Assembly: GCA_021234155.1 (NCBI GenBank) | Contig: JAJEKV010000070.1 | Location: forward strand, 4,866,754 to 4,930,753 | Reading direction: 5' to 3' | From: Isoetes taiwanensis | Taxonomy: Eukaryota; Streptophyta; Lycopodiopsida; Isoetales; Isoetaceae | Length of the DNA stretch: 64,000 nucleotides | In this document: piece by piece, positions 20,688 through 33,931 of the stretch | How positions within the stretch are numbered: position 1 is the stretch's first letter | How the letters are laid out: each line of letters begins with the position of its first letter | The notes under the pieces: generated by a model | The model's database searches: none | What the model was told of the DNA's origin: nothing | Seen by the model: only the letters and a program-made list of their open reading frames with translations | Made by a program: the position numbers and the translations under genes

Positions 20688-22569
20688 TGCCCAGCGTTGC
20701 TGGCCATAAGTTGAGGGCATGTAAATGCTTTGGGATGCAGTGAGAAAAGCCCTATCCCTTTTCCTTCCCTTTCCCTTTTGCTCTATCCCGCATTTCATTT
20801 TTTCTTATTTTCTCTACTTTTTTTTTCTTTTCCTTTTTTTTTCTCGTCTTTCTCACATGTTTCCTTGTTTTCCCATTCCTTTCCTTCCCCTTCCCTTTCA
20901 GATAACCTTTTTTCCCTTCCCTTTTGCTCCTTTCTCCACCTTTTCCCTCTTCTCTTTTTTTTCTTTTGCCCTTTTCCCTTCCCATTTCTCTTTTTTTTAT
21001 GCCTTCTCTTTTCCCCACACCTTTTTCCATGTCTTCCCTTTTTTCTCAACCATTTACTCTTTAAGCCCTTTTCCATGCCTATTTCCCCTTCTCTTTTCCT
21101 CCTTTTCCCCTCTTTTCCTCCTTTTTTGTGTGCCCTTTTCCTTCCATTTTCTTTTCTCCCTCCGTTTTCCATGCCCTTTTTACCTTCCCCGGCTTTTCCA
21201 TCTCCTCACCCTTTCCCTCTTTCCCTTTTCCATGCTCCCTTTTTCTCTTCCCCTTTTCCATTTTCCTCATTTCCTTTTTCCCGTTCCCCTTTTCCATTTT
21301 CCTCATTTCCTTTTTCCCATGCCTCTCTCTCTTTCCCCTTTTCCATTTCCCTTTTCCCATGCCTCTCTCTCTTTCCCCCTTTTCTTTTCCCATGCCTTTT
21401 CCCACCCTTTTCTTCTTTTCTATTTTCCGTGCTTCCTTTTCCCAATATCCGTGCAATTTTCCCTTCTTTCAACCCTTCCTTTTTCTTTTCTCTTTTCCTT
21501 TCCTCATGTCCTTTTTCCCTTTCCCTCCCCTCCATCACTCCCCTGCTTCCCTTTCCCTTTCCCTTTTTTCCCGTTTCCTTTTCTTGATGGATTTTTTCTT
21601 TCCGTTTTCCTCCTTTGCCAATCCTTTTCCTGTGCACTTTTTCCTTTTCCTTTTCCCCTTTTCCATGCCTTTTGCACATTTGTTTTATTCTCTTATTTCC
21701 TATACCCATTTTCATCTTTTCCCCACCCTTTCTCTCTTGCCCCTTTTCTTTTCCCTTTTTTCTTTTTTCCCTTTCTTCACCATTTTCCTCTTCCCTTTTC
21801 TCTCATGCCCTTCCCCCCTTCCCTTTTCTCGTTTCCCTCTTTCTTTTTCCTTGTGACCTTTACCTAGGTTCCCTTTTTCCCTTTTCCCTTTCCTTTTTCT
21901 TTCTTCTCACTTTCCCTTTTTCTATACCCCTTTTCTTTTCCCCTCTCCCCATCCTTTTCTTGTTCCCCATTTTTCCAACATTTCACTCTTCCCCTTTTCT
22001 TGATGCATTTTTTCCCTTCCCTTTCCCTCTCTTTTTTTTTCCCTTTTCCTATGTCATTTGTCCCTTCCTTTTTCCTCTTTTTCCCCCTTTTCCCATGCTC
22101 CTTCCTTTTCCCATGCTTTTTTTCTCCTCCCCTTTTCCATGCTTTTTTTCTCCTTCATTTTCTCCTTTTTTAACCTTTTCCTCTTTCCTTTTTTTTTTTT
22201 TCATGCCCTTTCCATTTACCTTTTCCACTTTATCTCTTCCTCCTTCCCTCGTGCCCTTTTCCCAGGTTCCCTTTCCCTTTTTCGTTTTCCATGCCTTTTT
22301 CTCTTCCCTTATCCCCACCCTTTTCCTTTTACCCTTTTGCCTTTTCCCCATGCCTTTTTGCCCTTCACATTCTCTCTTTCCACTTCCCTTTTCCTTTTCC
22401 CCCTTTTCATTTACCCTTTCCCCTTAAGAGATCGAAGCATGACCAATCACAGTGTTGGTAAGTCGTGCAATAAATCTAGACCTACCGATGCATCGGATGA
22501 TCTCGGCCATTCAAATTAGGGCTTTCGATTGCACTCCTTATTTCACGGTTCTAACATTATAATATAAGA
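20688..22569 (-). mobile_element. purine-tract Helitron, minus strand (nested in LTR element)
   Basis: 1882 bp. The 3' end is at left: CTAG, then after a short spacer the hairpin GCCCAGC-GTT-GCTGGCC (20699-20715). The 5' end at right gives TCTTATATTATAATGTT on the minus strand. Target bases are A and T, with no duplication. The body (20745-22425) is pyrimidine on the plus strand, so purine on the element's sense strand. The cleanest and most complete copy of this family in the window. No protein gene; Phe/Ser/Pro open frames up to 380 codons are artefacts of the tract. Confidence 0.9.
20745..22425 (-). repeat. homopyrimidine (plus) / homopurine (minus) tract, about 1.7 kb
   Basis: Degenerate words of the CCCTTTTCC type with ATGC-like islands about every 40-60 bp. 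Long enough for triplex (H-DNA) formation in principle. Confidence 0.88.
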
Positions 22570-23337
22570 TAAAATTTTGGTTGTATGGTGACCACCCCAC
22601 CTATCTACATGGATGCATGGCTAATCTCCCGGCGTAGGAAGAGGGTGAATCTTCCATTATTTGGTTCGTGCCATGTTTGGCTTCTTCCATATCAAATAAA
22701 GATGGCCTAGGTGAGGAAGTAAGCGGATTTCTAGGCTGGCGTCTTGAATGGGTGGGATCTACATCTATTTATAGCTTGGGAGATTTTAGGTCAAAATCTA
22801 AGTTGCTCTATTTAACGTGCTAAGGTACCTATCTACTTAAAACATACACTTATTTCAGAGTTTTTATAATTATTGGTCTCACAGGTAGCGCCTTGTTCAA
22901 AAACTAAAGTTTAGTTTTTAGACCCGGTTTTCGTGTAGAATTTAAAAAGTAATTTAAGTGATTGAGACATACTATTCTAACTAATTCTTACCTTAGAACT
23001 CGCCTTACCTTATTACGTTTCTCAATTTCATCAATTTTTTGGTGTTCTTGGCTCAATGTCTCACAAGTACAATTTTGATTCAAAAAACTAAAGTGTAGTT
23101 CTTTGACCCGGTAGCGGCGTAATGAAATTCCTAAATTTTGAGAAGGTTTTGGCTCATTCTTTTTAGTTTTATTATGTTCCTATTTCACCTAATTGTTACT
23201 AGCTTAGCATAACTATAAAAATGAGAAAACATTTTCCCACTTTTCGAGGTTTGAGGATCCTATCAAGTTTATACTCTTTGGGAGCATGGTCGATTACTTT
23301 GCTCTTGGTCTCCAAGAACATTGCTCACTCATACCAA
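22570..23337 (-). other. interior of the LTR element, no coding content
   Basis: Continues the interior interrupted at 20687. The bases either side of the Helitron align with 58596-58650 of the chromovirus interior, tying the two elements to one family. No gag or pol motif is seen. Confidence 0.6.
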
Positions 23338-24868
23338 CGTGGCGTCCTACTCATTATCTCCTGCAATAGTATACAAGCGAGGGAAGTTCATCCCCATACC
23401 AGCTCCCAGCGTCTGGGGCCATCCACAATCACCACACATGCTTGAGTCCCCTGGGAAGAGTTTCTTCATTTTATCTCCCTCGGGGCCTACCTAGGCCTGC
23501 GGGCGTAAACATACATGTCGGTATACAAAGGAATCACATGTCCACCTCGAAGGGTGGTGCATCCACATCTGCATAGACAATGATCAGCATCATACATAGG
23601 AGTCCTACCCAAGGCTGATGAGGGGATGGTAGGCTTGGTCTCCGTGAGTTCATTCTCATGCCCTTGCATGGCAATGGATTTGGCTTTGGCGTAAGAACAT
23701 GGCATAGGGTTGTCCACTCCATCCGCCCCTCCTATGCACACTTCTTTTAGTAGGCTGAAAAGTGTTGGGACTGATTTGCCAAATATTCACACCTTGCATC
23801 TCCCCTTCTGTTGGGCGGTAGGGATCACTCCCCTCCCTTCCACTCTACATGCTTGACTCAAGGTGACTCAAGGTGACTAGAGGGCCCCTTTGCGTTTTGA
23901 CTTGAACCCAATGGAAAGTGTTCACCACTTCCCGGTGTGAGCCCATGCCTTACCCACACTTTCGGTGGTAAGCCATTAGACCTAGTCACAATGACCCCAA
24001 TAGCACTAACACACCATAGGGATCGTCCAAGAGTCGAACCACGAACCTCCTTCTTAGCCCGGTCTGGCCCCTTCACCCAAACCGGGTGTGGTTCTTGTTT
24101 CTTTTCCGAATCTATATGTGCTAGAGGGGCTACTCTAGGAGCATCAACTACCAAGCTTTTAGGGCCTCTACCCCCTTCCCAATACAAAGGAGTTCCGCAG
24201 GGAGATACATCATCCATATACATCTTATGGGCAACTAAAGAACTAAAGAACTAATCTATATCATAGAGTTAGGTTCTTTAGTTAGTATCTGGGACAATCA
24301 ATCTAAGAGGCTTGCTATGGGCAATTTAATAAGCTAAACCTACTGATACAATGGCCATAGGCGGTTTAGGCTATTAAATTGACTAAATCTGATCCTTCCT
24401 TAGGTTGCTCCTCGACTGAGTTGCGACCATCCTCCTTGTGAACCATTTCGAATCAAGGGAAACTAATGGTGCAATTCTTCGCATATCAGTGCGGGAGGCG
24501 ATTTTGACCCTTTGAGTGAGCAAAAGCAGGCTCTAAAACCCTATGGATGAAAATAGCAAGTTAGGGTTTCTCCCAACTAAATAGACAAGGGTTTAGGGCT
24601 AGGGTTTCAATTATCCCTTAAAGCATACGTGGGATAATTGGAGATGGGCCCAACTGCCTTTAATGGCTAGGTGGCATAAATGTGTCTACATGGAAATGTG
24701 TGCACCTTAATAAATGTGCACATTGGTAGATGTGCACATTAATAGCAAGTGCACATACCTAGCAAGTTTTTAAGGGCTACCTACCTATCCTTTCCGGCTT
24801 AAACCGTAATCCGAATGTCTGGCGTGTTCAAAATTTCGTCCACGGGGCCGTATCTTTTGCTAAACTCA
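23338..24868 (-). repeat. LTR (5' LTR of the minus-strand element)
   Basis: Collinear with 18715-20284, with many small differences, several at CG/CAG sites. The last 60 bases grade into purine words and look blended. Confidence 0.75.
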
Positions 24869-26530
24869 AGAGGGAAGTTGAAAAGGGGATGAGAAAAGGT
24901 CTTAGAGAGGAGGAAAGGGAAAGGGAAAAGGAAAGAAAAAGGGAAAGGGAAAGGTAAAAAGGAAGGGGAAGGAGGAGGGAGTGAAAAGAAACACTGGGAA
25001 ATGGGAAGAGGAAAAAGGTGGGGAAAAGGAGGAAAAGGGGAGGAGATAAGGGCAAAGTGAAAGGCAAAAAGGCAAGTAAAAAAGGGAAAAGGAAATGGAA
25101 AAAAGCACAAAAAAGAAAGGAAAAGAAAGAGAGAAAATAAAAGGAAAAAAGGACACTATGAAAATTTGAGGGAAATGGTGAGAAAGTAAAGGGAAGGGAA
25201 AAGGGGATGAAAAAGGATAAGAAAAAGGGGAAGGAAAAGGAAAAGGGAAAAAAGGATAGGAGAAATAAAAGGAAAAAAAAAGGGAGTAGGAGGAGGGATC
25301 AAAAGGGACGATGGGAAAGGGAAAGAGAAAAAGGTGGGGAAAGGAGAAAAAAACAAGGGAAAAAGGACATGAGAAAAAAAAAAGAGAAAAAGGAGGGAGA
25401 AAGGGATGGAAAGGGAAAAAAGGAAAAATCGAGGGAGTTGCAAAAGGGAAAAAAAGGCATGGGGAAAAGAGGAAGAAAAATAAGGAGAGAAGCGTTGCCA
25501 AATAAAGAGAAAAGGAGGGAGGAAAAAGGGGAAAGGAAAAAAAGAAAAAGAACAAAAAGGAGGGAGGAAAGGAAAAGAAAAAGACTACTTGAAAAAAAGG
25601 GAAGAGGGAAAGGGATTTCCAAAGGGAAGGAAGAAATGGCCTTTGTAAAAATAATCAAGAAAATAAAGGGAAGGGAAAAAAAAAAGACATGAGAAAAAAG
25701 AAAGGAAAAAAAGAGAAATAAAAAGGAGGAGAAGAGAGAAAAATGGAAGGGAAAAGGGACTAAAAAAAAAGCGGAAGAGAGGGTCAGGAGAGGAGGAAAA
25801 CAACGGAAAAAAAGGCTATTGGTAAAAAGGGAAGGGGGAAAGGAAGCCAAGGGATGGAATGGGAGAAAAATGCCTTAAAATAAGGTAAAAGGAAAAAGGG
25901 AATGTGAAGAGGGGAAGGGAAAAGGGGAAAAAAGAAAAAGGAAAAGCAAGGAGGGGGAAATGGAAAAAGGCAAACGTGAAAAAATGGGAAGCAAATGGAA
26001 AAAAAAGGCAAAAGGGGAAAAAAGCGGGGGTAAAATGGGAAAATAGAAAGATAAGAGGTGAATAAAAGGAAAGCAAAATAGAAAAAGAAAAAGAAAAGAA
26101 AAAAAATGGGAAAAGGAGGGAGAGGATGGAAAAAAAGGTGAAGAAAGGGGAAAAGAGGAGCAAAAAGAGCATGAAAAAATAAGAAGAGAAAAATGGACAT
26201 GGCAAAAAAAGGGAAGGGAAAGGATGAGGAAAGGGGAAAACCAAAGGAAAAATGGACATGGAAAAAAGGGAAAAGAGGGAAAAGAAAAAAAGGGGAAAAA
26301 AGGAAGGAAAAGGGGCACTAGAAAAAATTGAAGAGGGAAGAATTTGGGCAAAAGAGGAAAAGGGGAAGGAAAAAAAGGAAAAAAAAAAAAAAGGTGGGGA
26401 GAAGCAAAGGAAAAGGGAAAAGGGAAAGGAAGGGGGAAAGCAGAAAGGAAAACTTAGAAAGAAGGGCATGAGGAAAAGGGGAAGAGGGAAAATGGGAAAA
26501 GGGAAAAGGGAAAAGGGAAAAGGTAAGTGG
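24869..26530 (+). repeat. homopurine tract, right part of outer Helitron
   Basis: About 1.65 kb of A/G-rich words, purine on the plus strand. Ends in AAGTGCGAAATG before the next Helitron terminus. Lysine/glutamate/arginine- and Phe/Ser-rich frames here are not genes. Confidence 0.87.
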
Positions 26531-26575
26531 AAGTGCGAAATGTGTTCGAATGCTCTTGATTATCTTATATTATAA

Positions 26576-29596
<3,021 letters not shown>

Positions 29597-29709
29597 TGTT
29601 ATACAAAGTAATAGTGAAAAGCCCCTAATTTGAATGGCCGAGATCATCCGGATGCATCCAAGGCCTAGATTTATTGCATGACTTACCAACAACCATTGGT
29701 TATGCTTCC

Positions 29710-30470
29710 TTCTCTTAAGGGGAAAGGGTAAATGAAAAGGGGGAAAAGGAAAAGGGAAGTGGAAAGAGATGTGAAGGGCAAAAAGGCATGGGGAAAAGGC
29801 AAAAAGGGTAAAAGGAAAAGGGTGGGGATAAGAGAAGAGAAAAAGGCATGGAAAACTAAAAAGGGAAAAGGAACACAGGAAAAGGGCACGAGGGAAGGAG
29901 GAAGAGATAAAGTGGAAAAGGTAAATGGAAAGGGCATGAAAAAAAAAAAAGGAAAGAGGAAAAGGTTAAAAAAGGAGAAAATGAAGGAGAAAAAAAGCAT
30001 GGAAAAGGGGAGGAGGAAAAAAGCATGGGAAAAGGAAGGAGCATGGGAAAAGGGGGAAAAAGAGGAAAAAGGAAGGGACAAATGACATAGGAAAAAGGAA
30101 AAAAAAAAAGAGAGGGAAAGGAAGGAAAAAATGCATCAAGAAAAGGGAAGAGGAAAGGTTGGAAAAATGGGGAACAAGAAAAGGATGGGGAGAGGGGAAA
30201 AGAAAAAGGGCATAGAAAAAGGGAAAGTGAGAAGAAAGAAAAAGGAAAGGGAAAAGGGAAAAAGGGAAAAGGAAAAGGGGAAAAGGAAAAGGAAAGGAAA
30301 GGAAAAAGTGCACAGGAAAAGGATTGGCAAAGGAGGAAAACGGAAAGAAAAAAATCCATCAAAATTTAGGAAACGGAAAAAAACGCCGAAAGGGAAAGTC
30401 CAAAAAGGAAAACATGAATGGAGGGGAGGAAAGGGGATAAAAGGACATGAGGAAAGGAAAAGAGAAAAAG
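29710..30470 (+). repeat. homopurine tract of split Helitron
   Basis: A/G-rich tract, the inverse complement in word order of the distal part of 20745-22425; begins after the family marker TTCTCTTAAGGGG. Confidence 0.87.
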
Positions 30471-31390
30471 AAAACTAGGATTACCTAACCAATTGAGATA
30501 TAAGCCAAAATTACTACTAGTAGTCAAAGCCACGTCTTATGGGCAAAAAAAGATAAAAATAGATAAGAATCGGGAAAATGAGTGGGAATCCAAGATAATT
30601 GAATCTAAACAATCATTCTCAAAGGGGGGAAAGAGTTATAGGCAATATGTAAAAAGAGGTCAGGAGTCAATTGAAAAAAAAAAAAAAGAGTAAATGAAGA
30701 CCAAATGGAAAAGCATGTTGAAAAAAAGGAAGCATTATTGGAAAACAACCAAGGGAAAAGTCACTTCTTCCCTGGAAAAAGGGAATAAAAAAGGGCATGC
30801 ATTTAGAAATGAAAAGAAAAATGGAAGGGATTATCACTTTGCTTTCAAAAAGGAGGAAAACTCAAGACCTCCCCGGAGGAAAAGAGAAGGGGAAATAGGC
30901 ATGGAAAAGGCTTCAACAGTAAATGGTTGAAAAAAGTATTAAGACATGGAAAAAATTTCTTTTTGCACACATAAAAAAACCCACAATCTCTTGATTAGAA
31001 AGTCAAATGCCTTATCCAAGGCCACTGAGAAAGGAGCAAAAGGGATTTGATAAAACATTTAATCCACAAGACCTTATCCATAGGGGTAAGGAAAGGAATG
31101 GGAAAACAAGGAAACATGTAGAGAAAGACCTCCGAAAAAAAAAGGGGTGCTCTAAAAAAGTAGAAAAAAATAAGAAAAAAAAATGAAATGCGGGATATAG
31201 CAAACATATATCAAAAGGGATAGGGCTTTTCTCAATTTGCATCCCAAAGGGATTCTGAACCCACAATCTATTGATTAGAAGTCAAATGCTCTTATCCATT
31301 TTAAAAACATGAATCCATTTCAATTTTGCTTTGATATATCATTCAATATAATTCACAGCTATGCCATATGAACGTGGGCACCTTAACTAG
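30470..31390. other. blended sequence: tRNA unit mixed with Helitron purine tract
   Basis: Runs collinearly through both templates. Helitron words (AAAAGGGATAGGGCTTTTCT near 31214, AACAAGGAAACATGTAGAG near 31106) alternate with tRNA-unit words (ATTGAGATATAAGCC near 30492, CACAATCTATTGATTAG near 31262). Not explainable by one recombination. Likely an assembly consensus of two misaligned sequences. Confidence 0.72.
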
Positions 31391-31753
31391 TATTACCTAA
31401 CGAATTGAGATATAAGCCAAAAGTTACTACTAGTAGTCAAAGCCACGTCTTATGGGCAAGAAAAGATAAATGATAGATGCCGTAAATGAGTAGATATCCA
31501 AGATAATTGAATCTAAACAATCATTCTCACGTCGGTCTCTTGTTATAGCAATATGTAGATGAGGTCACGAGTCAATTGCCACTTAAACGAAAAAAAAAAA
31601 TAGTAGTGAAGACCACATCGTAATGCATGTTGCCAAATATCAAGAGAAGCATTATTGGGTAAAACAACCAAGTATAAGTCACTTCTTCCTAGCATATCAA
31701 TAAAGAGATTTGATGCATTTAGAAATGAAACTCCTTGCAGGCCATTATCACTT

Positions 31754-31827
31754 TGCTTTCATTGAGAGTCAAACTCAAGACCTCCCGCTTACTAAACGGG
31801 TGCTCTAACCAACTGAGCTACAAAAGC
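31754..31827 (-). tRNA. tRNA-Thr-1(AGU), B-box variant
   Basis: The T loop reads TTTGACT, losing the C that pairs with G19; otherwise like the reference. Confidence 0.8.
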
Positions 31828-31885
31828 TTCAACACCTCAATCTAAAACAAAGTATTATCACTTTCACCTTCACTTTCTTTTTGCA

Positions 31886-31958
31886 CACTCTCGATGGGAC
31901 TCGAACCCACAATCTCTTGATTAGAAGTCAAATGCCTTATCCATTAGGCCACGAGAGC
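31886..31958 (-). tRNA. tRNA-Arg(UCU)
   Basis: Full match to the reference. Confidence 0.93.
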
Positions 31959-32034
31959 CTTCCAACTTTGATTTGATAATCAACATTATAATCACAAGAC
32001 CTTATCCATAGGAGTACACGGCTTCGTTTAAATA

Positions 32035-32108
32035 TGCTTTCGCTAAGAGTCGAACTCGAGACCTCCCGCTTACTAAACGGGTGCTCTAAACAACTGAGCT
32101 ACCAAAGC
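32035..32108 (-). tRNA. tRNA-Thr-2(AGU)
   Basis: Weak lineage, same defects as 15941-16014 (U19, 6-67 G-G, T-stem mismatch). Confidence 0.62.
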
Positions 32109-32164
32109 TTCAACCCCTCAGATTATAACAACATATATCACTTTCACCTCCACTTTCTTTTGCA

Positions 32165-32237
32165 CATTCTCGATGGGACTCGAACCCACAATCTCTTGAT
32201 TAGAAGTCAAATGCCTTATCCATTAGGCCACGAGAGC
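32165..32237 (-). tRNA. tRNA-Arg(UCU), acceptor variant
   Basis: C-A mismatch at acceptor pair 2-71, the same change as at 17283. Confidence 0.83.
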
Positions 32238-32675
32238 CTTACAATTTTGATTTGATAATCAACAATATAATCACAAAACCAAGCGATATGAGTACGCATC
32301 TTCCTTTTAATATTACCTAACCAATTGAGATATAAGCCAAAAGTTACTACTAGTAGTCAAAGCCACATCTTATGGGCAAGAAAAGATAAACGATAGATGC
32401 CGTAAATGAGTAGATATCCAAGATAATTGAATCTAAACAATCATTCTCACGTCGGTCTCTTGCTATAGCAATATGTAGATGAGGTCACGAGTCAATTGCC
32501 ACTTAAACGAAAAAAAAAAAAATAGTTGTGAAGACCACATCGTAATGCATGTTGCCAAATATCAAGACAAGCATTATTGGGTAAAACAACCAAGAACAAG
32601 TCACTTCTTCCTAGCATATCAATAAAGAGATTTGATGCGTTTAGAAATGCAACTCCTTGCAGGCCATTATCACTT

Positions 32676-32749
32676 TGCTTTCATTGAGAGTCGAACTCAA
32701 GACCTCCCGCTTACTAAACGGGTGCTCTAACCAACTGAGCTACAAAAGC
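32676..32749 (-). tRNA. tRNA-Thr-1(AGU)
   Basis: Identical to the reference over 74 nt. Confidence 0.93.
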
Positions 32750-32807
32750 TTCAACACCTCAGTTTAAAACAAAGTATTATCACTTTCAGCTCCACTTTCT
32801 TTTTGCA

Positions 32808-32880
32808 CACTCTCGATGGGACTCGAACCTACAATCTCTTCATTAGAAGTCAAATGCCTTATCCATTAGGCCACGAGAGC
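32808..32880 (-). tRNA. tRNA-Arg(UCU), two stem variants
   Basis: One change in the T stem and one in the anticodon stem (plus strand CTTCATTAG); anticodon unchanged. Confidence 0.78.
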
Positions 32881-32955
32881 CTTACAACTTTAATTTGATA
32901 ATCAACATTATAATCACAAGACCTATCCATCGGAGTACACAGCTTCGTTTAAATA

Positions 32956-33029
32956 TGCTTTCGTTGAGAGTCGAACTCGAAACCTCCCGCTTACTAAATG
33001 GGTGCTCTAAACAACTGAGCTACCAAAGC
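32956..33029 (-). tRNA. tRNA-Thr-2(AGU)
   Basis: Weak lineage, but the 3' half of the T stem is as in Thr-1 (CTCAA), leaving mainly a C-A mismatch. Confidence 0.62.
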
Positions 33030-33085
33030 GTCAACACCTCAGATTATAACAACATATATCACTTTCACCTCCACTTTCTTTTGCA

Positions 33086-33158
33086 CACTCTCGATGGGAC
33101 TCGAACCCACAATCTCTTGATTAGAAGTCAAATGCCTTATCCATTAGGCCACGAGAGC
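33086..33158 (-). tRNA. tRNA-Arg(UCU)
   Basis: Full match to the reference. Confidence 0.93.
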
Positions 33159-33577
33159 CTTGCAATTTTGATTTGATAATCAACAATATAATCACAGAAC
33201 CAAGCCATATGAGTACGCATCTTCCTTTTAATATTACCTAACGAATTGAGACTACTAGTAGTCAAAGCCACGTCTTATGGGCAAGAAAAGATAAATGATA
33301 GATGCCGTAAATGAGTAGATATCCAAGATAATTGAATCTAAACAATCATTCTCACGTCGGTCTCTTGCTATAGCAATATGTAGATGAGGTCACGAGTCAA
33401 TTGCCACTTAAACGAGAAAAAAATTAGTAGTGAAGACCACATCGTAATGCATGTTGCCAAATATCAAGAGAAGCATTATTGGGTAAAACAACCAAGTACA
33501 AGTCACTTCTTCCTAGCATATCAATAAAGAGATTTGATGCGTTTAGAAATGAAACTCCTTGCAGGCCATTATCACTT

Positions 33578-33651
33578 TGCTTTCATTGAGAGTCGAACTC
33601 AAGACCTCCCGCTTACTAAACGGGTGCTCTAACCAACTGAGCTACAAAAGC
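33578..33651 (-). tRNA. tRNA-Thr-1(AGU)
   Basis: Identical to the reference over 74 nt. Confidence 0.93.
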
Positions 33652-33709
33652 TTCAACACCTCAATCTAAAACAAAGTATTATCACTTTCACCTTCACTTT
33701 CTTTTTGCA

Positions 33710-33782
33710 CACTCTCGATGGGACTCGAACCCACAATCTCTTGATTAGAAGTCAAATGCCTTATCCATTAGGCCATGAGAGC
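33710..33782 (-). tRNA. tRNA-Arg(UCU)
   Basis: One change in the 5' acceptor strand (pair 7-66 becomes A-C); otherwise matches. Confidence 0.86.
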
Positions 33783-33858
33783 CTTCCAACTTTGATTTGA
33801 TAATCAACATTATAATCAATAGACCTTATCCATAGGAGTACACGGCTTCGTTTAAATA

Positions 33859-33931
33859 TGCTTTCGCTACAGTCGAACTCGAGACCTCCCGCTTACTAAA
33901 TGGGTGCTCTAAACAACTCAGCTACCAAAGC
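33859..33931 (-). pseudogene. tRNA-Thr-2, T arm shortened
   Basis: 73 nt with one base lost beside the T stem. It is separated from its partner Arg (38983) by the Helitron inserted 27 bp to the right. Confidence 0.58.

Larger units (their letters stand above)
18715..24868 (-). mobile_element. non-autonomous LTR retrotransposon, minus strand
   Basis: Two related LTRs (18715-20284 and about 23338-24868) enclose a short interior: 20285-20687 and 22570-23337 once the nested Helitron is removed, about 1.2 kb. The LTR begins TGTGACG. A purine tract (plus strand TTCTCCCCCC at 20285) abuts the inner edge of the left LTR as a minus-strand polypurine tract. Next to the right LTR the minus strand reads TTGGTATGAG..., resembling a primer-binding site for initiator tRNA-Met (TGGTATCAGAGC). 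No gag or pol is present. It is inserted in the purine tract of the outer Helitron; the right boundary is blurred. Confidence 0.75.

Noticed and set aside
20725-22427. Long Phe/Ser/Pro-rich and Lys/Glu/Arg-rich open frames (up to 380 codons)
   Set aside because: They arise because TTTCCC/GGGAAA words rarely make stop codons. Overlapping frames on both strands are equally open, composition is monotonous, and the same occurs in every purine tract.
24799-26575. Long frames on both strands, some over 200 codons
   Set aside because: Same homopurine artefact; no start context, no domain, and not conserved between tract copies.
32895-33176. Recurrent 70-93 codon frames ending ...GTRTHNLLIRSQMPYPLGHES
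   Set aside because: These are translations of the antisense of tRNA-Arg and tRNA-Thr; their similarity across the window is tRNA conservation, not a protein family.
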